From positions 401,901-465,900 of the forward strand of contig NZ_JARYGY010000002.1 of NCBI RefSeq assembly GCF_029906345.1: a stretch of 64,000 bases of DNA, read 5' to 3'. Below, piece after piece: positions 18,184 to 26,732 of the stretch. The first letter of the stretch is position 1. Every line of letters begins with the position of its first letter. A model generated the notes under the pieces. The model worked only from the letters and a program-made list of their open reading frames with translations, was not told the DNA's origin and did not search any database. Source of the stretch: Aquimarina mycalae. GTDB lineage: Bacteria > Bacteroidota > Bacteroidia > Flavobacteriales > Flavobacteriaceae. A program made the position numbers and the translations under genes.

Positions 18184-19137
18184 ATGATGAAAACTTTTTA
18201 TACGCTACTTTTAATTGCTTTATTCTCTTTTTCTTCTTGTGGATATGATGATTTTATATTTTCTGATGACGACTCTTTCCCGCCACCATTTAAGTTTACT
18301 TTATCTACGCTCACTACATTACCAATTGGTACTGGCGGACTTGATGTAGATCGTCAAGGAAACATTTATGCAGCAGATTTTGGTGTAGGTTTAGCTAATA
18401 TCAATGGATCTGATATCTTTAAAATAAATCCAAATAATGGATCAGTTGAGCTATTTGCCAGTCTTGAACCTTCAGGCCTTACTGGTAATCATTTTGATAG
18501 GCAAGGCAATTTATACCAATCAAATTTTTTATCCAGTAAAGTCTTTAAAATAGATCGACAAGGTACTACTGAACTTTTTACGGAAGAAGTTTCATTACCA
18601 ACAGGAATAACAATAGACAGGAAAGGAAATATTTACGTATTAAGTTGTTCCAACGGAACTATTACAAAGTTTACACAAAATGGAGAAGCAACTTTACTCG
18701 CTAGTAGCGAGAGCTTTAAATGCGCGAATGGAATAACTTGGGTAAAAGATACTGGTAATCTTTATGTAGTAAACTTTAACGACGGCAATGTACTGGAAGT
18801 AACCTCTACTGGAAACGTTTCCATATTAGCAGAAATCCCAAACTCTACGGGAAATGCACATATCACGTCATTTAGAGGTCAACTATATCTCACTGCTGCT
18901 TCTTTAGGGCAAATTTTCAGGGTAAGCTTGGATGGACAATCCGTGGAAGTCATAGCTGGGAACGGAAATTCAGAAAACACCGATGGTGATGCTTTAACTT
19001 CAGGATTGAGAACTCCTAATGATCTTGCATTTAGTCCAGATGGTAGAAAAATATATATTAACTGTGTAGCTAATTCAGGAAACGCAAACGAACTATCTCC
19101 AACTGTAATACGTGTTTTAAAACTAGAGAGACATTGA
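18184..19137 (+). CDS. Lipoprotein with NHL/SMP-30-like beta-propeller
   Basis: A 317-residue protein with a lipoprotein signal (FSFSSC, Cys19 lipidated); the start may equally be the second ATG at 18187. The mature protein consists of repeated NHL/SGL-type strands such as GGLDVDRQGNIYAADFG, GITIDRKGNIYVLS, NGITWVKDTGNLYVV and DLAFSPDGRKIYI. This implies a six-bladed propeller like gluconolactonases and strictosidine-synthase-like proteins. It is probably at the outer membrane or periplasm. An enzymatic role is unproven; ligand binding is equally possible. Confidence 0.78.
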   Translation: MMKTFYTLLLIALFSFSSCGYDDFIFSDDDSFPPPFKFTLSTLTTLPIGTGGLDVDRQGNIYAADFGVGLANINGSDIFKINPNNGSVELFASLEPSGLTGNHFDRQGNLYQSNFLSSKVFKIDRQGTTELFTEEVSLPTGITIDRKGNIYVLSCSNGTITKFTQNGEATLLASSESFKCANGITWVKDTGNLYVVNFNDGNVLEVTSTGNVSILAEIPNSTGNAHITSFRGQLYLTAASLGQIFRVSLDGQSVEVIAGNGNSENTDGDALTSGLRTPNDLAFSPDGRKIYINCVANSGNANELSPTVIRVLKLERH

Positions 19138-19155
19138 GTACTTAAAGGAAATCGA

Positions 19156-19194
19156 TATTGAGGTTGTAGTAGTAATTATTCTACAACTTCAATA
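19156..19194. terminator. Hairpin between convergent NHL-lipoprotein and DUF427 genes
   Basis: TATTGAGGTTGTAG pairs with CTACAACTTCAATA (14 bp, one G-U pair). The right arm lies inside the last codons of the DUF427 gene. It is related to the 16721-16758 hairpin. Confidence 0.5.
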
Positions 19195-19457
19195 CCTTTC
19201 CAAAAAGCGACATAACCTTTTATCTGTTTTGCAAGATCACTTGTTTCTGGATAATACCATGCCGCATCTTTATTTTCATTACCATCTACTGATACAGTAT
19301 AATACGATGCAACTCCTTTCCAAGGACATTTAGTATGAGTTTCACTAGACTTAAAAAATTCCTGTTTAATAGATTCTGGTGGGAAATAGTGATTATTCTC
19401 TATCACTTTTGTTTCATTGCTTTCTGCAATGACCTGATTATTCCAAATTGCTTTCAT
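19176..19457 (-). CDS. DUF427 family protein
   Basis: A 93-residue protein matching DUF427: MKAIWNNQVIAES at the start, CPWKGVASYYTV in the middle and AAWYYPETSDLA followed by KGYVAFWKGIEV near the end. The family's function is not settled. Here it sits 30 bases downstream of egtD on the same strand, so it is probably expressed with the ergothioneine genes. Its terminal codons form one arm of the hairpin at 19156-19194. Confidence 0.88.
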   Translation of the reverse strand: MKAIWNNQVIAESNETKVIENNHYFPPESIKQEFFKSSETHTKCPWKGVASYYTVSVDGNENKDAAWYYPETSDLAKQIKGYVAFWKGIEVVE

Positions 19458-19487
19458 AATTATTATTTTTTATAAAAATCAAAAAAA

Positions 19488-20462
19488 TTATTCTGATTTT
19501 TTAAATATATAGTTTTTGTAATATTGGTTTGCATCTGTAAAAGATTGTGTAATAGTCAACCCTGATTCATTTGCAAGCCACTTAACTGTATCATCATCAT
19601 ATTTCTGCGAGATCTCCGTATGAATACTCTCCCAAGCCTCAAAGTGGACTTGTAAAGACAAACAATCGATATCTACCGTTTGTTTTTTTGTACTTACGAG
19701 ATAACTTTTAGCGGTACCACTTTCCGGATCATATACTTCCCAGTGAATAAAACCGTCAAGATCAAAATTACCTCCAAGCTCTTTATTAATTCTTGCTAAA
19801 ACATTCTTATTAAACGCTGCAGTTACACCTGATTTGTCGTTATAAGCATCCAAAACTTTCTGCGGATGTTTCTTTTGATCAAAGCCCATAAAAATAAGAT
19901 CATCCTTATGCATCACAGCATTCAATTTTTTCAGAAACTGAATAGCTCTAGGATGAAGCAGATTACCAATGTTTGATCCCAAAACCATAATCACTTTTTT
20001 ACGATTACTGATATGCTGCAACCTATCTAATACTTCAAAATATTCACCTATTTGACCTTGCACATTAAGATCAGGTAATTCTTTAGTAAGATTTTCAACC
20101 AATCCATCAACGGCATTTTCACTAATATCTATAGGATGATATGTAACAGGATACCCTTGATCAAGTAATTCATTTAACAGAACTTTGGTTTTCTTACCAT
20201 CACCTGCACCTAACTCGATAAGGTCGAAACCATCTTTATTAGCATCAAAGCTTTGAAGGATATCTATTTTATGTAATTGAAAAATATCATATTCTGCATC
20301 GGTAAGATAATATTCTGGTAAAGCCATGATTTTCTGAAAAAGCTTGTCTCCCACTTCATCATAGAAGAATTTAGAAGATAAATATTTCGGGAAAGCTGTT
20401 AAACCTTCATGCACTTCTTTACCAAATGTGCAAACTAATACGTTTTGATCTTTTGAACTCAT
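19488..20462 (-). CDS. egtD: L-histidine N-alpha-methyltransferase (ergothioneine biosynthesis)
   Basis: A 324-residue SAM-dependent enzyme that trimethylates histidine to hercynine, the first step of ergothioneine synthesis. SSKFFYDEVGDKLFQKI followed by LPEYYLTDAEYDI is the EgtD/DUF2260 N-terminal signature. IELGAGDGKKT (about 82-92) is the SAM motif and MVLGSNIGNL is a further family motif. It starts 10 bases after egtB, in a clear operon. Together EgtD and EgtB cover histidine methylation and sulfoxide formation. Confidence 0.93.
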   Translation of the reverse strand: MSSKDQNVLVCTFGKEVHEGLTAFPKYLSSKFFYDEVGDKLFQKIMALPEYYLTDAEYDIFQLHKIDILQSFDANKDGFDLIELGAGDGKKTKVLLNELLDQGYPVTYHPIDISENAVDGLVENLTKELPDLNVQGQIGEYFEVLDRLQHISNRKKVIMVLGSNIGNLLHPRAIQFLKKLNAVMHKDDLIFMGFDQKKHPQKVLDAYNDKSGVTAAFNKNVLARINKELGGNFDLDGFIHWEVYDPESGTAKSYLVSTKKQTVDIDCLSLQVHFEAWESIHTEISQKYDDDTVKWLANESGLTITQSFTDANQYYKNYIFKKSE

Positions 20463-20472
20463 GTAAAAGGGG

Positions 20473-21639
20473 TTATGTATTTTTTACCAATCGCAATCCA
20501 TTAAATTGCCATCTCAATTGCGGGTGGAAAAAATTTCGATATGTTGGTCTTGTATGATTATTTGGTGTAGCTACAGATCCTCCTCTAAGTACTTTTTGGT
20601 TTACCATAAATTTCCCATTATATTCACCAAGAGCTCCAGGAGCTTTTGCATAATTTGGATATGGTAAATAAGCACTTTCTGTCCATTCCCATCTTGTTCC
20701 CCAATCAAAATATTGTTGAGCCGCCTCCCATTCAAATTCTGTAGGTAAACGTTCTCCTTTCCATTGAGCGAAAGCGAAAGCTTCATAATATGAAATATGG
20801 GTTAAAGGCACATTAAGATCTAAGCTTTTTAACCCTGTTAATGTATACTGTTTGTATTCACCGTCAAGTTTATGCCAGTATAATGGCGTTTCTATAGCAT
20901 TAGAATTTATCCAATCCCACGCTTCAGCATGCCATAAAAGACTATCCTTATAACCATTATCATTAATAAAGTCAATGTATTCTTTATTTGTAACCAAAGA
21001 CTTAGCTATACTATACTTTTGAAGAAATACATTATGAACACCTAACTCGTTATCATAACAAAAATCATCTCCTTTATAACCGATTTCATACAGACCTTCA
21101 TCCATCAGAATATACTCCGAAGTTGGGGTAACTAAAGGGTTTTCATTAAAGGTATCATTATACTTTGGCAAGAGTGGATTATTTCCTAGAATAAACTTAA
21201 TATCTGTAAGCAATAATTCCTGATGCTGCTTCTCGTGATGAATTCCTATCTCTATAAGTTTCCTTACTTCTAGGTCGTTACTGTCTTCTAATAAAGATTG
21301 CAAATTAGATGTTACATAATCCCGATAATCATACACTTCACTAACTGTCGGCCTGGAAAGATTACCTCTGTTTGTTCGTATTACTCGCGCTCCCATGCTT
21401 TCGTAATAACTATTAAAAACGTATGCAAAGTCATTGTTAAAACGAGTATATTCTTTTTTAAATTTTATTAGAATAAATTCCTCAAAAAACCACGTTGTAT
21501 GCCCCAAATGCCACTTTGGCGGTGAAACATCAACAATAGGTTGAACCACATAGTCTTCAATCTGAAGTGGTGCACAAAGTTCCTCTGAATGTGATCTGGT
21601 CTGTAATAAAGAAGAAAGTAGATTATCAGTAATTACCAT
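20473..21639 (-). CDS. egtB: Hercynine oxygenase, sulfoxide synthase
   Basis: A 388-residue mononuclear iron enzyme. It joins hercynine to cysteine or gamma-glutamylcysteine with oxygen, giving the sulfoxide precursor of ergothioneine. An N-terminal DinB-like helical domain carries the iron ligands, aligned here as His47 (WHLGHTTWFFE) and His135/His139 (HHEKQHQELLL). The C-terminal FGE-sulfatase domain shows ERLPTEFEWEAA, EWTESAY and VLRGGSVATPNNHTRPTYRNF. No egtC or egtE is visible in the window, so the lyase step must be encoded elsewhere. A terminator-like hairpin abuts the start codon. Confidence 0.93.
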   Translation of the reverse strand: MVITDNLLSSLLQTRSHSEELCAPLQIEDYVVQPIVDVSPPKWHLGHTTWFFEEFILIKFKKEYTRFNNDFAYVFNSYYESMGARVIRTNRGNLSRPTVSEVYDYRDYVTSNLQSLLEDSNDLEVRKLIEIGIHHEKQHQELLLTDIKFILGNNPLLPKYNDTFNENPLVTPTSEYILMDEGLYEIGYKGDDFCYDNELGVHNVFLQKYSIAKSLVTNKEYIDFINDNGYKDSLLWHAEAWDWINSNAIETPLYWHKLDGEYKQYTLTGLKSLDLNVPLTHISYYEAFAFAQWKGERLPTEFEWEAAQQYFDWGTRWEWTESAYLPYPNYAKAPGALGEYNGKFMVNQKVLRGGSVATPNNHTRPTYRNFFHPQLRWQFNGLRLVKNT

Positions 21640-21673
21640 AAAAAAAAAGTGTATTCGGGTTTACGAATACACT
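21640..21673 (-). terminator. Hairpin plus T8 directly against the egtB start codon
   Basis: On the minus strand AGTGTATTCG and CGAATACACT form a 10-bp perfect stem with a 6-base loop. This is followed by eight Ts and then immediately the ATG of egtB. It has the form of an intrinsic terminator for the upstream TonB-C gene, but its position also makes it a candidate attenuator for egtBD. Confidence 0.8.
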
Positions 21674-21737
21674 CAAATTTAATGATTTTTATTTTGTTCC
21701 TGCCTTACGATACAGTTAATCCGATGTTAAATATATA

Positions 21738-22169
21738 CTATTCCTGATTTGGTTTTCTAAAAGTAATAGGCACCGAATAAGCAATGGCAATTGGTTTTTC
21801 ACCCCATTTACCTGGTTTCATTTTAGGTATAGTACGTATGATTCTAACTGCTTCTCTCTGTAAATATCTATGAGCTCCTGTTACTTCAATTACCTCAGCT
21901 TTACCTTTTTTATTTATAACAAACTCCACAATTACTGTACCTGTCAATCCATCTTTTTCCGCAATTTCAGGATATCTAAAATTTCTTATAATATGGTTGC
22001 GCAAGTTATTATCAAAACACTTAACTGGTGTCTGTCTGGATCTGTCACATTTTGGCCATAAAGGAGTAATTCCCTTTTCATTTGCGTTCTCCTGAGACAA
22101 AATTATATTGTCCTGAGCGAAAGAGAAAGCAGAACATAAAATGGTTATAATTAGTAATGTTTTTTTCAT
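21738..22169 (-). CDS. Exported TonB C-terminal-domain protein
   Basis: A 143-residue protein with a signal peptide (ending AFSFAQ) and a TonB_C domain. FRYPEIAEKDGLTGTVIVEF, VINKKGKAEVIEVTGAH and VPITFRK are the usual strands of energy-transducer C-termini. It lacks the membrane anchor and proline-rich spacer of a true TonB, so it is a periplasmic TonB-C stand-alone, common in Flavobacteriia. The function is inferred only. It follows thyA with 25 bases between them. Confidence 0.78.
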   Translation of the reverse strand: MKKTLLIITILCSAFSFAQDNIILSQENANEKGITPLWPKCDRSRQTPVKCFDNNLRNHIIRNFRYPEIAEKDGLTGTVIVEFVINKKGKAEVIEVTGAHRYLQREAVRIIRTIPKMKPGKWGEKPIAIAYSVPITFRKPNQE

Positions 22170-22194
22170 AATAATTCAGTTTAAAATTTGGGGG

Positions 22195-23019
22195 TTAAAC
22201 TGCAACTGCACCTTTAATATGAGGATGCGGATTATAGTCTTCCAATGTGAAATCATCAAAAACGAAGCCAAAAATATTTTTCACCTCTGGATTGATCTTA
22301 ATTCTTGGTAATTTTTTAGGAGTTCTCGACAATTGTAATTCTAATTGTTCCATATGATTATTATATATGTGTGCATCACCAAAAGTATGTATAAATTCCC
22401 CTGCTTCATACCCACATACCTGCGCCATCATCATTGTAAATAAAGCATAAGAAGCTATATTAAAAGGCACCCCTAAAAATATATCTGCACTTCTTTGATA
22501 CAACTGACAAGAAAGCTTCCCATCAGCAACATAAAATTGAAAAAAAGCGTGACAAGGTGGCAAGGCAGCTTTACCATCAGCTACATTCTCTGAAAAAGAT
22601 TTTGAAGTATCTGGCAACACACTTGGATTCCATGCAGACACCAACATTCGTCTACTATTAGGGTTATCCTTAAGTGCATCAACGATCTCCTTTATCTGAT
22701 CAATTTCATCGCCGTTCCAATTGCGCCATTGATGACCATATACTGGACCAAGATCTCCTTGCTCATCTGCCCATTCATTCCAAATACGCACTCCATTTTC
22801 CTGAAGATATTTAATATTAGTATCACCATTCAGAAACCATAATAATTCATAAATAATTGATTTAAGATGTAGCTTCTTGGTTGTAACCATAGGGAATCCT
22901 TCACTAAGATCAAAGCGCATTTGATAACCAAAAACACTTTTAGTTCCTGTTCCTGTTCTATCTCCTTTTTCATTACCATTTTCTAGTACATGACGTACTA
23001 AATCAAGATATTGCTTCAT
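22195..23019 (-). CDS. thyA: Thymidylate synthase
   Basis: A 274-residue enzyme converting dUMP to dTMP with methylenetetrahydrofolate, producing dihydrofolate that the DHFR at 14.2-15.1 kb recycles. [30 protein letters not shown] with nucleophile Cys156, [18 protein letters not shown] and GDAHIYNNH are all present. A short extra segment (about residues 139-151) precedes the active-site Cys relative to the E. coli enzyme. Normal start and end. Confidence 0.97.
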   Translation of the reverse strand: MKQYLDLVRHVLENGNEKGDRTGTGTKSVFGYQMRFDLSEGFPMVTTKKLHLKSIIYELLWFLNGDTNIKYLQENGVRIWNEWADEQGDLGPVYGHQWRNWNGDEIDQIKEIVDALKDNPNSRRMLVSAWNPSVLPDTSKSFSENVADGKAALPPCHAFFQFYVADGKLSCQLYQRSADIFLGVPFNIASYALFTMMMAQVCGYEAGEFIHTFGDAHIYNNHMEQLELQLSRTPKKLPRIKINPEVKNIFGFVFDDFTLEDYNPHPHIKGAVAV

Positions 23020-23071
23020 ATTCCTTTACTAACTTTATTTTTGGATTTGTTAAAATTATATTAATACTTGT

Positions 23072-23079
23072 CAAATATA
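23072..23079 (-). promoter_or_regulatory. Candidate -7 element for thyA
   Basis: TATATTTG on the minus strand matches TAnnTTTG, 52 bases upstream of the thyA start. The -33 element is unclear. Confidence 0.4.
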
Positions 23080-23178
23080 CAAAAAATAGGTTTCGGGATA
23101 TTGTTTAATATGTAGATTATGAAATAGTTGTAAATCCGATTATAAAATCACGTTTTTGACAATAAAAATGTCAATCAT

Positions 23179-24939
23179 TTATCCTATAATCATTCCAGCG
23201 ATAGTTGCCGATAATAATGAAGCTATAGTTCCTCCGATTAACGCTTTCATTCCAAATTCTGACAAGGTTTTTCTTTGTCCTGGAGCAAGAGAACCTATTC
23301 CTCCAATCTGAATCCCAATCGATGCGAAATTTGCAAATCCACACAACATATACGTAGCCATGATAACGGATTTATTATAGGTTAAATGTAGAGGGTTTGC
23401 CGCATTCTTTAAATCTGCTAATTGTATATAACCAACAAACTCACTGGCTGCCAATTTGATCCCTAATAACTGCCCCATCAACATCATATCTTCCTTAGCA
23501 ACACCAATTAACCACATCAAAGGAGCAAACACAGTTCCCAGAATAGATTCTAAAGAGAATCTATCATAGGGAGTATTCTCGGCAATAAAAGAACTTAAGG
23601 TCGTTACTTCTCCAACCCATCCTAAAATTCCATTAAGCATTGCGATTAATGCCACAAAAACTAACAACATAGCTCCTACATTTGCCGCTAGTTTTAGCCC
23701 TTCAGTAGTTCCATTAGAAATAGCATCCAACACATTAGAGCCAATTTTATCTTGTGTTACTTCTATATTTGAATCAAACTTCTCTGTTTGAGGATATAAA
23801 ATTTTAGAAATCACGACAGCTCCAGGTGCTGCCATAACCGAAGCAGCTAATAAATGCTTAGCAAAAACCAATTTTAAAGCCTCATCATCACCTCCTAAAA
23901 AACCAATATAAGCAGCTAACACACCTCCAGCAACCGTAGCCATTCCTCCTACCATAACTAATAATATTTCCGAACGATTCATTCGCTCTAAATATGCCTT
24001 TATCATTAAGGGGGCTTCTGTTTGTCCTAAAAAAATATTTCCCGCCACACTAAGGCTTTCTGCTCCAGAAATTCTCAATAATTTCGTAAGAACCCAAGCA
24101 AGCAGTTTCACTATTTTCTGGATTATTCCAAGATAAAAAAGCAATGATGTTAATGCCGAAAAGAAGATAATAGTTGGTAATACTTGAAAAATAAATATGA
24201 AACCATATGAATTAACATCCATAATACCTCCTAATAAAAACTCACTTCCAGCTACTGTATAATTAAGTATCGCCACAAAAATACTCCCCACAAACTCAAA
24301 ACCAGATTGTACAAAACCTACCTTAAGTACTCCAAAAGCTAAAAGTAATTGAGCGCCAAGACCTATACCAGCAGTTTTCCAGTTAATGGCTTTTCTATTA
24401 CTACTAAAAAGATATGCTATTAACAATAACACAATCATTCCCAAAACCCCTCTCCAAAAACTGGAAAAAGAAAATCCCTGACTAGGAATAATCTCATCCT
24501 TAGCACTGGCTAGTTCAATATAAGAAGGATGTGATTTAGAGATTAAAGAAATTACCTCATTTCCTTTTTTAAGCCTTATAGTGTTTGAAGATTCATCAAT
24601 AACTTCATAATACACATCAACAACTTTAGGAACTTTCTGTTTTAAAACGATTAAATTGTTATTTTGAATCCAATAACCACTCGTAAATGCTTTGCTTACT
24701 AAAGAACTGTAAGATCCATCATTTTTTAATTCAAAAAAATCTTTTCCTTTAATAAACTCTTTACTTCCTGAAATACTATCTGGATAATTAAAATAGGATG
24801 TATACTCTGAAACCTGCCAAAAAGAAGTTCTTGAATGAGGTTTTCCAATATCAACTTTAACTGAATCCTCAATGGATTGAGCAGATAATAAAGTAAAAAC
24901 GAATAATGATAACAGGAAAGATAATAGTCCTTTTTTCAT
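23179..24939 (-). CDS. Concentrative nucleoside transporter (NupC/CNT family) with extra N-terminal exported domain
   Basis: A 586-residue protein. Residues ~170-585 are a CNT-family Na+/H+-coupled nucleoside symporter: IFLGQTEAPLMIKAYL, GGMATVAGGVLAAYIG, the KEDMMLMGQLLGIKLAASEF segment, and TYMLCGFANFASIGIQIGG. Before it lie a signal peptide (1-20) and a ~140-residue beta-rich region (WQVSEYTSYFNYPDS and similar) that should face the periplasm. This extra domain is absent from E. coli NupC. The position near thyA and the deoxynucleoside-kinase fusion elsewhere suggests nucleoside salvage. Confidence 0.88.
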   Translation of the reverse strand: MKKGLLSFLLSLFVFTLLSAQSIEDSVKVDIGKPHSRTSFWQVSEYTSYFNYPDSISGSKEFIKGKDFFELKNDGSYSSLVSKAFTSGYWIQNNNLIVLKQKVPKVVDVYYEVIDESSNTIRLKKGNEVISLISKSHPSYIELASAKDEIIPSQGFSFSSFWRGVLGMIVLLLIAYLFSSNRKAINWKTAGIGLGAQLLLAFGVLKVGFVQSGFEFVGSIFVAILNYTVAGSEFLLGGIMDVNSYGFIFIFQVLPTIIFFSALTSLLFYLGIIQKIVKLLAWVLTKLLRISGAESLSVAGNIFLGQTEAPLMIKAYLERMNRSEILLVMVGGMATVAGGVLAAYIGFLGGDDEALKLVFAKHLLAASVMAAPGAVVISKILYPQTEKFDSNIEVTQDKIGSNVLDAISNGTTEGLKLAANVGAMLLVFVALIAMLNGILGWVGEVTTLSSFIAENTPYDRFSLESILGTVFAPLMWLIGVAKEDMMLMGQLLGIKLAASEFVGYIQLADLKNAANPLHLTYNKSVIMATYMLCGFANFASIGIQIGGIGSLAPGQRKTLSEFGMKALIGGTIASLLSATIAGMIIG

Positions 24940-24996
24940 AAAAATAGAAGTAATATTATAATATAAATTCAGGATTAGTAATTAAAGTATTCACAA

Positions 24997-25614
24997 TTAA
25001 CCACGCTTAGAAATTTCATCTCTGATTCTTGCAGCTAATTCATAATCCTCATTATTAACAGCCTGTTCAAGCATACGGTTCAACTCATCTAATGATAAAT
25101 CTTTGTAGCTAGTTTCCTTTCCAACCATTTCAACCTCATCAGAAACTAATTCATCTACCAATAAACTTTCGGGATCATTCTCATCATCCTTTTTAGGGTT
25201 TACTTTTAGATAAATCCCTGCTTGATCCAAAATGTTTTTATAAGTAAATATTGGTGCTTGAAAACGTAATGCTAAGGCAATAGCATCGCTGGTTCTGGCA
25301 TCAATAATTTCTTCAATCTTATCACGCTCACAAATAATACTTGAATAAAAAACGCCGTCTACCAGTTTATGTATAATAACCTGTTTAACGATTACATCAA
25401 ATCTGTCTGCAAAGTTTTTAAATAGATCATGGGTTAATGGTCGTGGAGGTTTAATTTCTTTTTCTAATGCAATCGCAATCGACTGTGCTTCAAAAGCACC
25501 AATAACAATTGGTAATTTTCTTTCTCCATCCACTTCGCTTAAAATCAATGCGTAAGCGCCATTTTGGGTTTGACTGTAAGATATTCCTTTTATGTTCAGA
25601 CGAACTAAACTCAT
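24997..25614 (-). CDS. Bifunctional nuclease (DUF151) with UVR domain
   Basis: A 205-residue protein. LVRLNIKGISYSQTQNGAYALIL opens the BFN/DUF151 domain, followed by LPIVIGAFEAQSIA and DARTSDAIALALRF. The C-terminal ~35 residues (LDELNRMLEQAVNNEDYELA) form a UVR motif. DUF151 proteins have been described with nuclease activity. I use the ATG at 25614: an in-frame start at 25689 would translate straight through the terminator at 25628-25674. It probably shares a transcript with the nucleoside transporter 57 bases downstream. Confidence 0.88.
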   Translation of the reverse strand: MSLVRLNIKGISYSQTQNGAYALILSEVDGERKLPIVIGAFEAQSIAIALEKEIKPPRPLTHDLFKNFADRFDVIVKQVIIHKLVDGVFYSSIICERDKIEEIIDARTSDAIALALRFQAPIFTYKNILDQAGIYLKVNPKKDDENDPESLLVDELVSDEVEMVGKETSYKDLSLDELNRMLEQAVNNEDYELAARIRDEISKRG

Positions 25615-25627
25615 AGTATTTTCAATA

Positions 25628-25674
25628 AAAAAGGCTGTTTGAACAAATGGACTTTTACATGTGTTCAAACAGCC
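25628..25674 (-). terminator. Terminator after etfA
   Basis: On the minus strand GGCTGTTTGAACA and TGTTCAAACAGCC form a 13-bp perfect stem with a 16-base loop, followed by TTTTTTATT. It lies between the end of etfA (25700) and the start of the DUF151 gene. Confidence 0.88.
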
Positions 25675-25699
25675 CTTTATTGGGCACAATTTATGAAAA

Positions 25700-26668
25700 T
25701 TATGCGTTATTAGCCTTAAATTCCTTTAATTTTTCAATAAGCTGTGGTACTACCTCAAAGGCATCTCCGACTATTCCGTAATCGGCCGCTTTAAAGAAAG
25801 GCGCTTCAGGATCATTATTGATGACTACTTTTACTTTACTAGAATTAATTCCGGCAAGGTGTTGAATTGCTCCAGAAATACCCACTGCGATATACAGGTT
25901 AGAAGCTACTGGTTTTCCAGTTTGTCCTACGTGTTCACTATGAGGTCTCCATCCCATATCACTTACTGGTTTAGAACAAGCAGTAGCCGCTCCAAGCACA
26001 TCCGCTAACTCCTCTATCATACTCCAGTGCTCTGGTCCTTTTAATCCTCTTCCTCCAGAAACAACAACTTCTGCATCTGCAATAGAAACTTTATCAGTTG
26101 CTTTATCTACTGATGTTACATTTACTGTAAAATCAGCATCAGATAATGATGGTTCAAATCCCTCTGCTGCAGCTGCTCCAGAAGCTTCTTTTAATCCGAA
26201 CGCATTATTTGACAACCCTACTACTTTAACATCTGTTGAAATTTCTGTAATATTAAAAGCTTTATTAGTAAAAGCTGTTCTTTTCACAGTAAAAGGTGCT
26301 GTATTTTCTGGCAATGCAACCACATTAGAAGCATATCCTGCATTAAGATGCACGGCTAACATAGAAGCTAAAAACTTACTATCAGCACTAGAACTTACTA
26401 CCACCACTTTTGCTCCTTCTTTTTCTGCAGCTTGCTTTAAAGAATCTGCATATGCTTTTGCATTAAAAGTAGAAAGTTTATCGTTTTTAATTTCTAATAC
26501 TTTATCTACTCCATAATTTCCAAGTTCGCTACTATCCTCTACATTAACACTAACCGCTGTAACTGTAGTTCCAAGCATAGTAGCAACTTCTTTTGCATAA
26601 GATGCTACTTCGAAGGCCGCTTTTTTAAATTTCCCTCCTTCACTTTCTGTGTATACTAAAACTGACAT
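25700..26668 (-). CDS. etfA: Electron transfer flavoprotein, alpha subunit
   Basis: A 322-residue FAD-binding subunit. SGGRGLKGPEHW, GATACSKPVSDMGWRPHSEHVGQ (split here by usual family spacing) and LYIAVGISGAIQHLAG are the standard C-terminal FAD-binding signatures, and NDPEAPFFKAADYGIVGD closes the domain. With EtfB it carries electrons from acyl-CoA dehydrogenases to the quinone pool. It follows etfB by 64 bases and ends at a strong terminator. Confidence 0.96.
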   Translation of the reverse strand: MSVLVYTESEGGKFKKAAFEVASYAKEVATMLGTTVTAVSVNVEDSSELGNYGVDKVLEIKNDKLSTFNAKAYADSLKQAAEKEGAKVVVVSSSADSKFLASMLAVHLNAGYASNVVALPENTAPFTVKRTAFTNKAFNITEISTDVKVVGLSNNAFGLKEASGAAAAEGFEPSLSDADFTVNVTSVDKATDKVSIADAEVVVSGGRGLKGPEHWSMIEELADVLGAATACSKPVSDMGWRPHSEHVGQTGKPVASNLYIAVGISGAIQHLAGINSSKVKVVINNDPEAPFFKAADYGIVGDAFEVVPQLIEKLKEFKANNA

Positions 26669-26732
26669 ATATACTATTTTTTATATTGAACCTACACTAT
26701 TATTGCAGGTACTTATTTATACTTTAAATTAT

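Noticed and set aside
25615..25689. 25-residue N-terminal extension of the DUF151 protein
   Set aside because: The extension is the translation of the etfA terminator hairpin; the ATG at 25614 starts the conserved domain.
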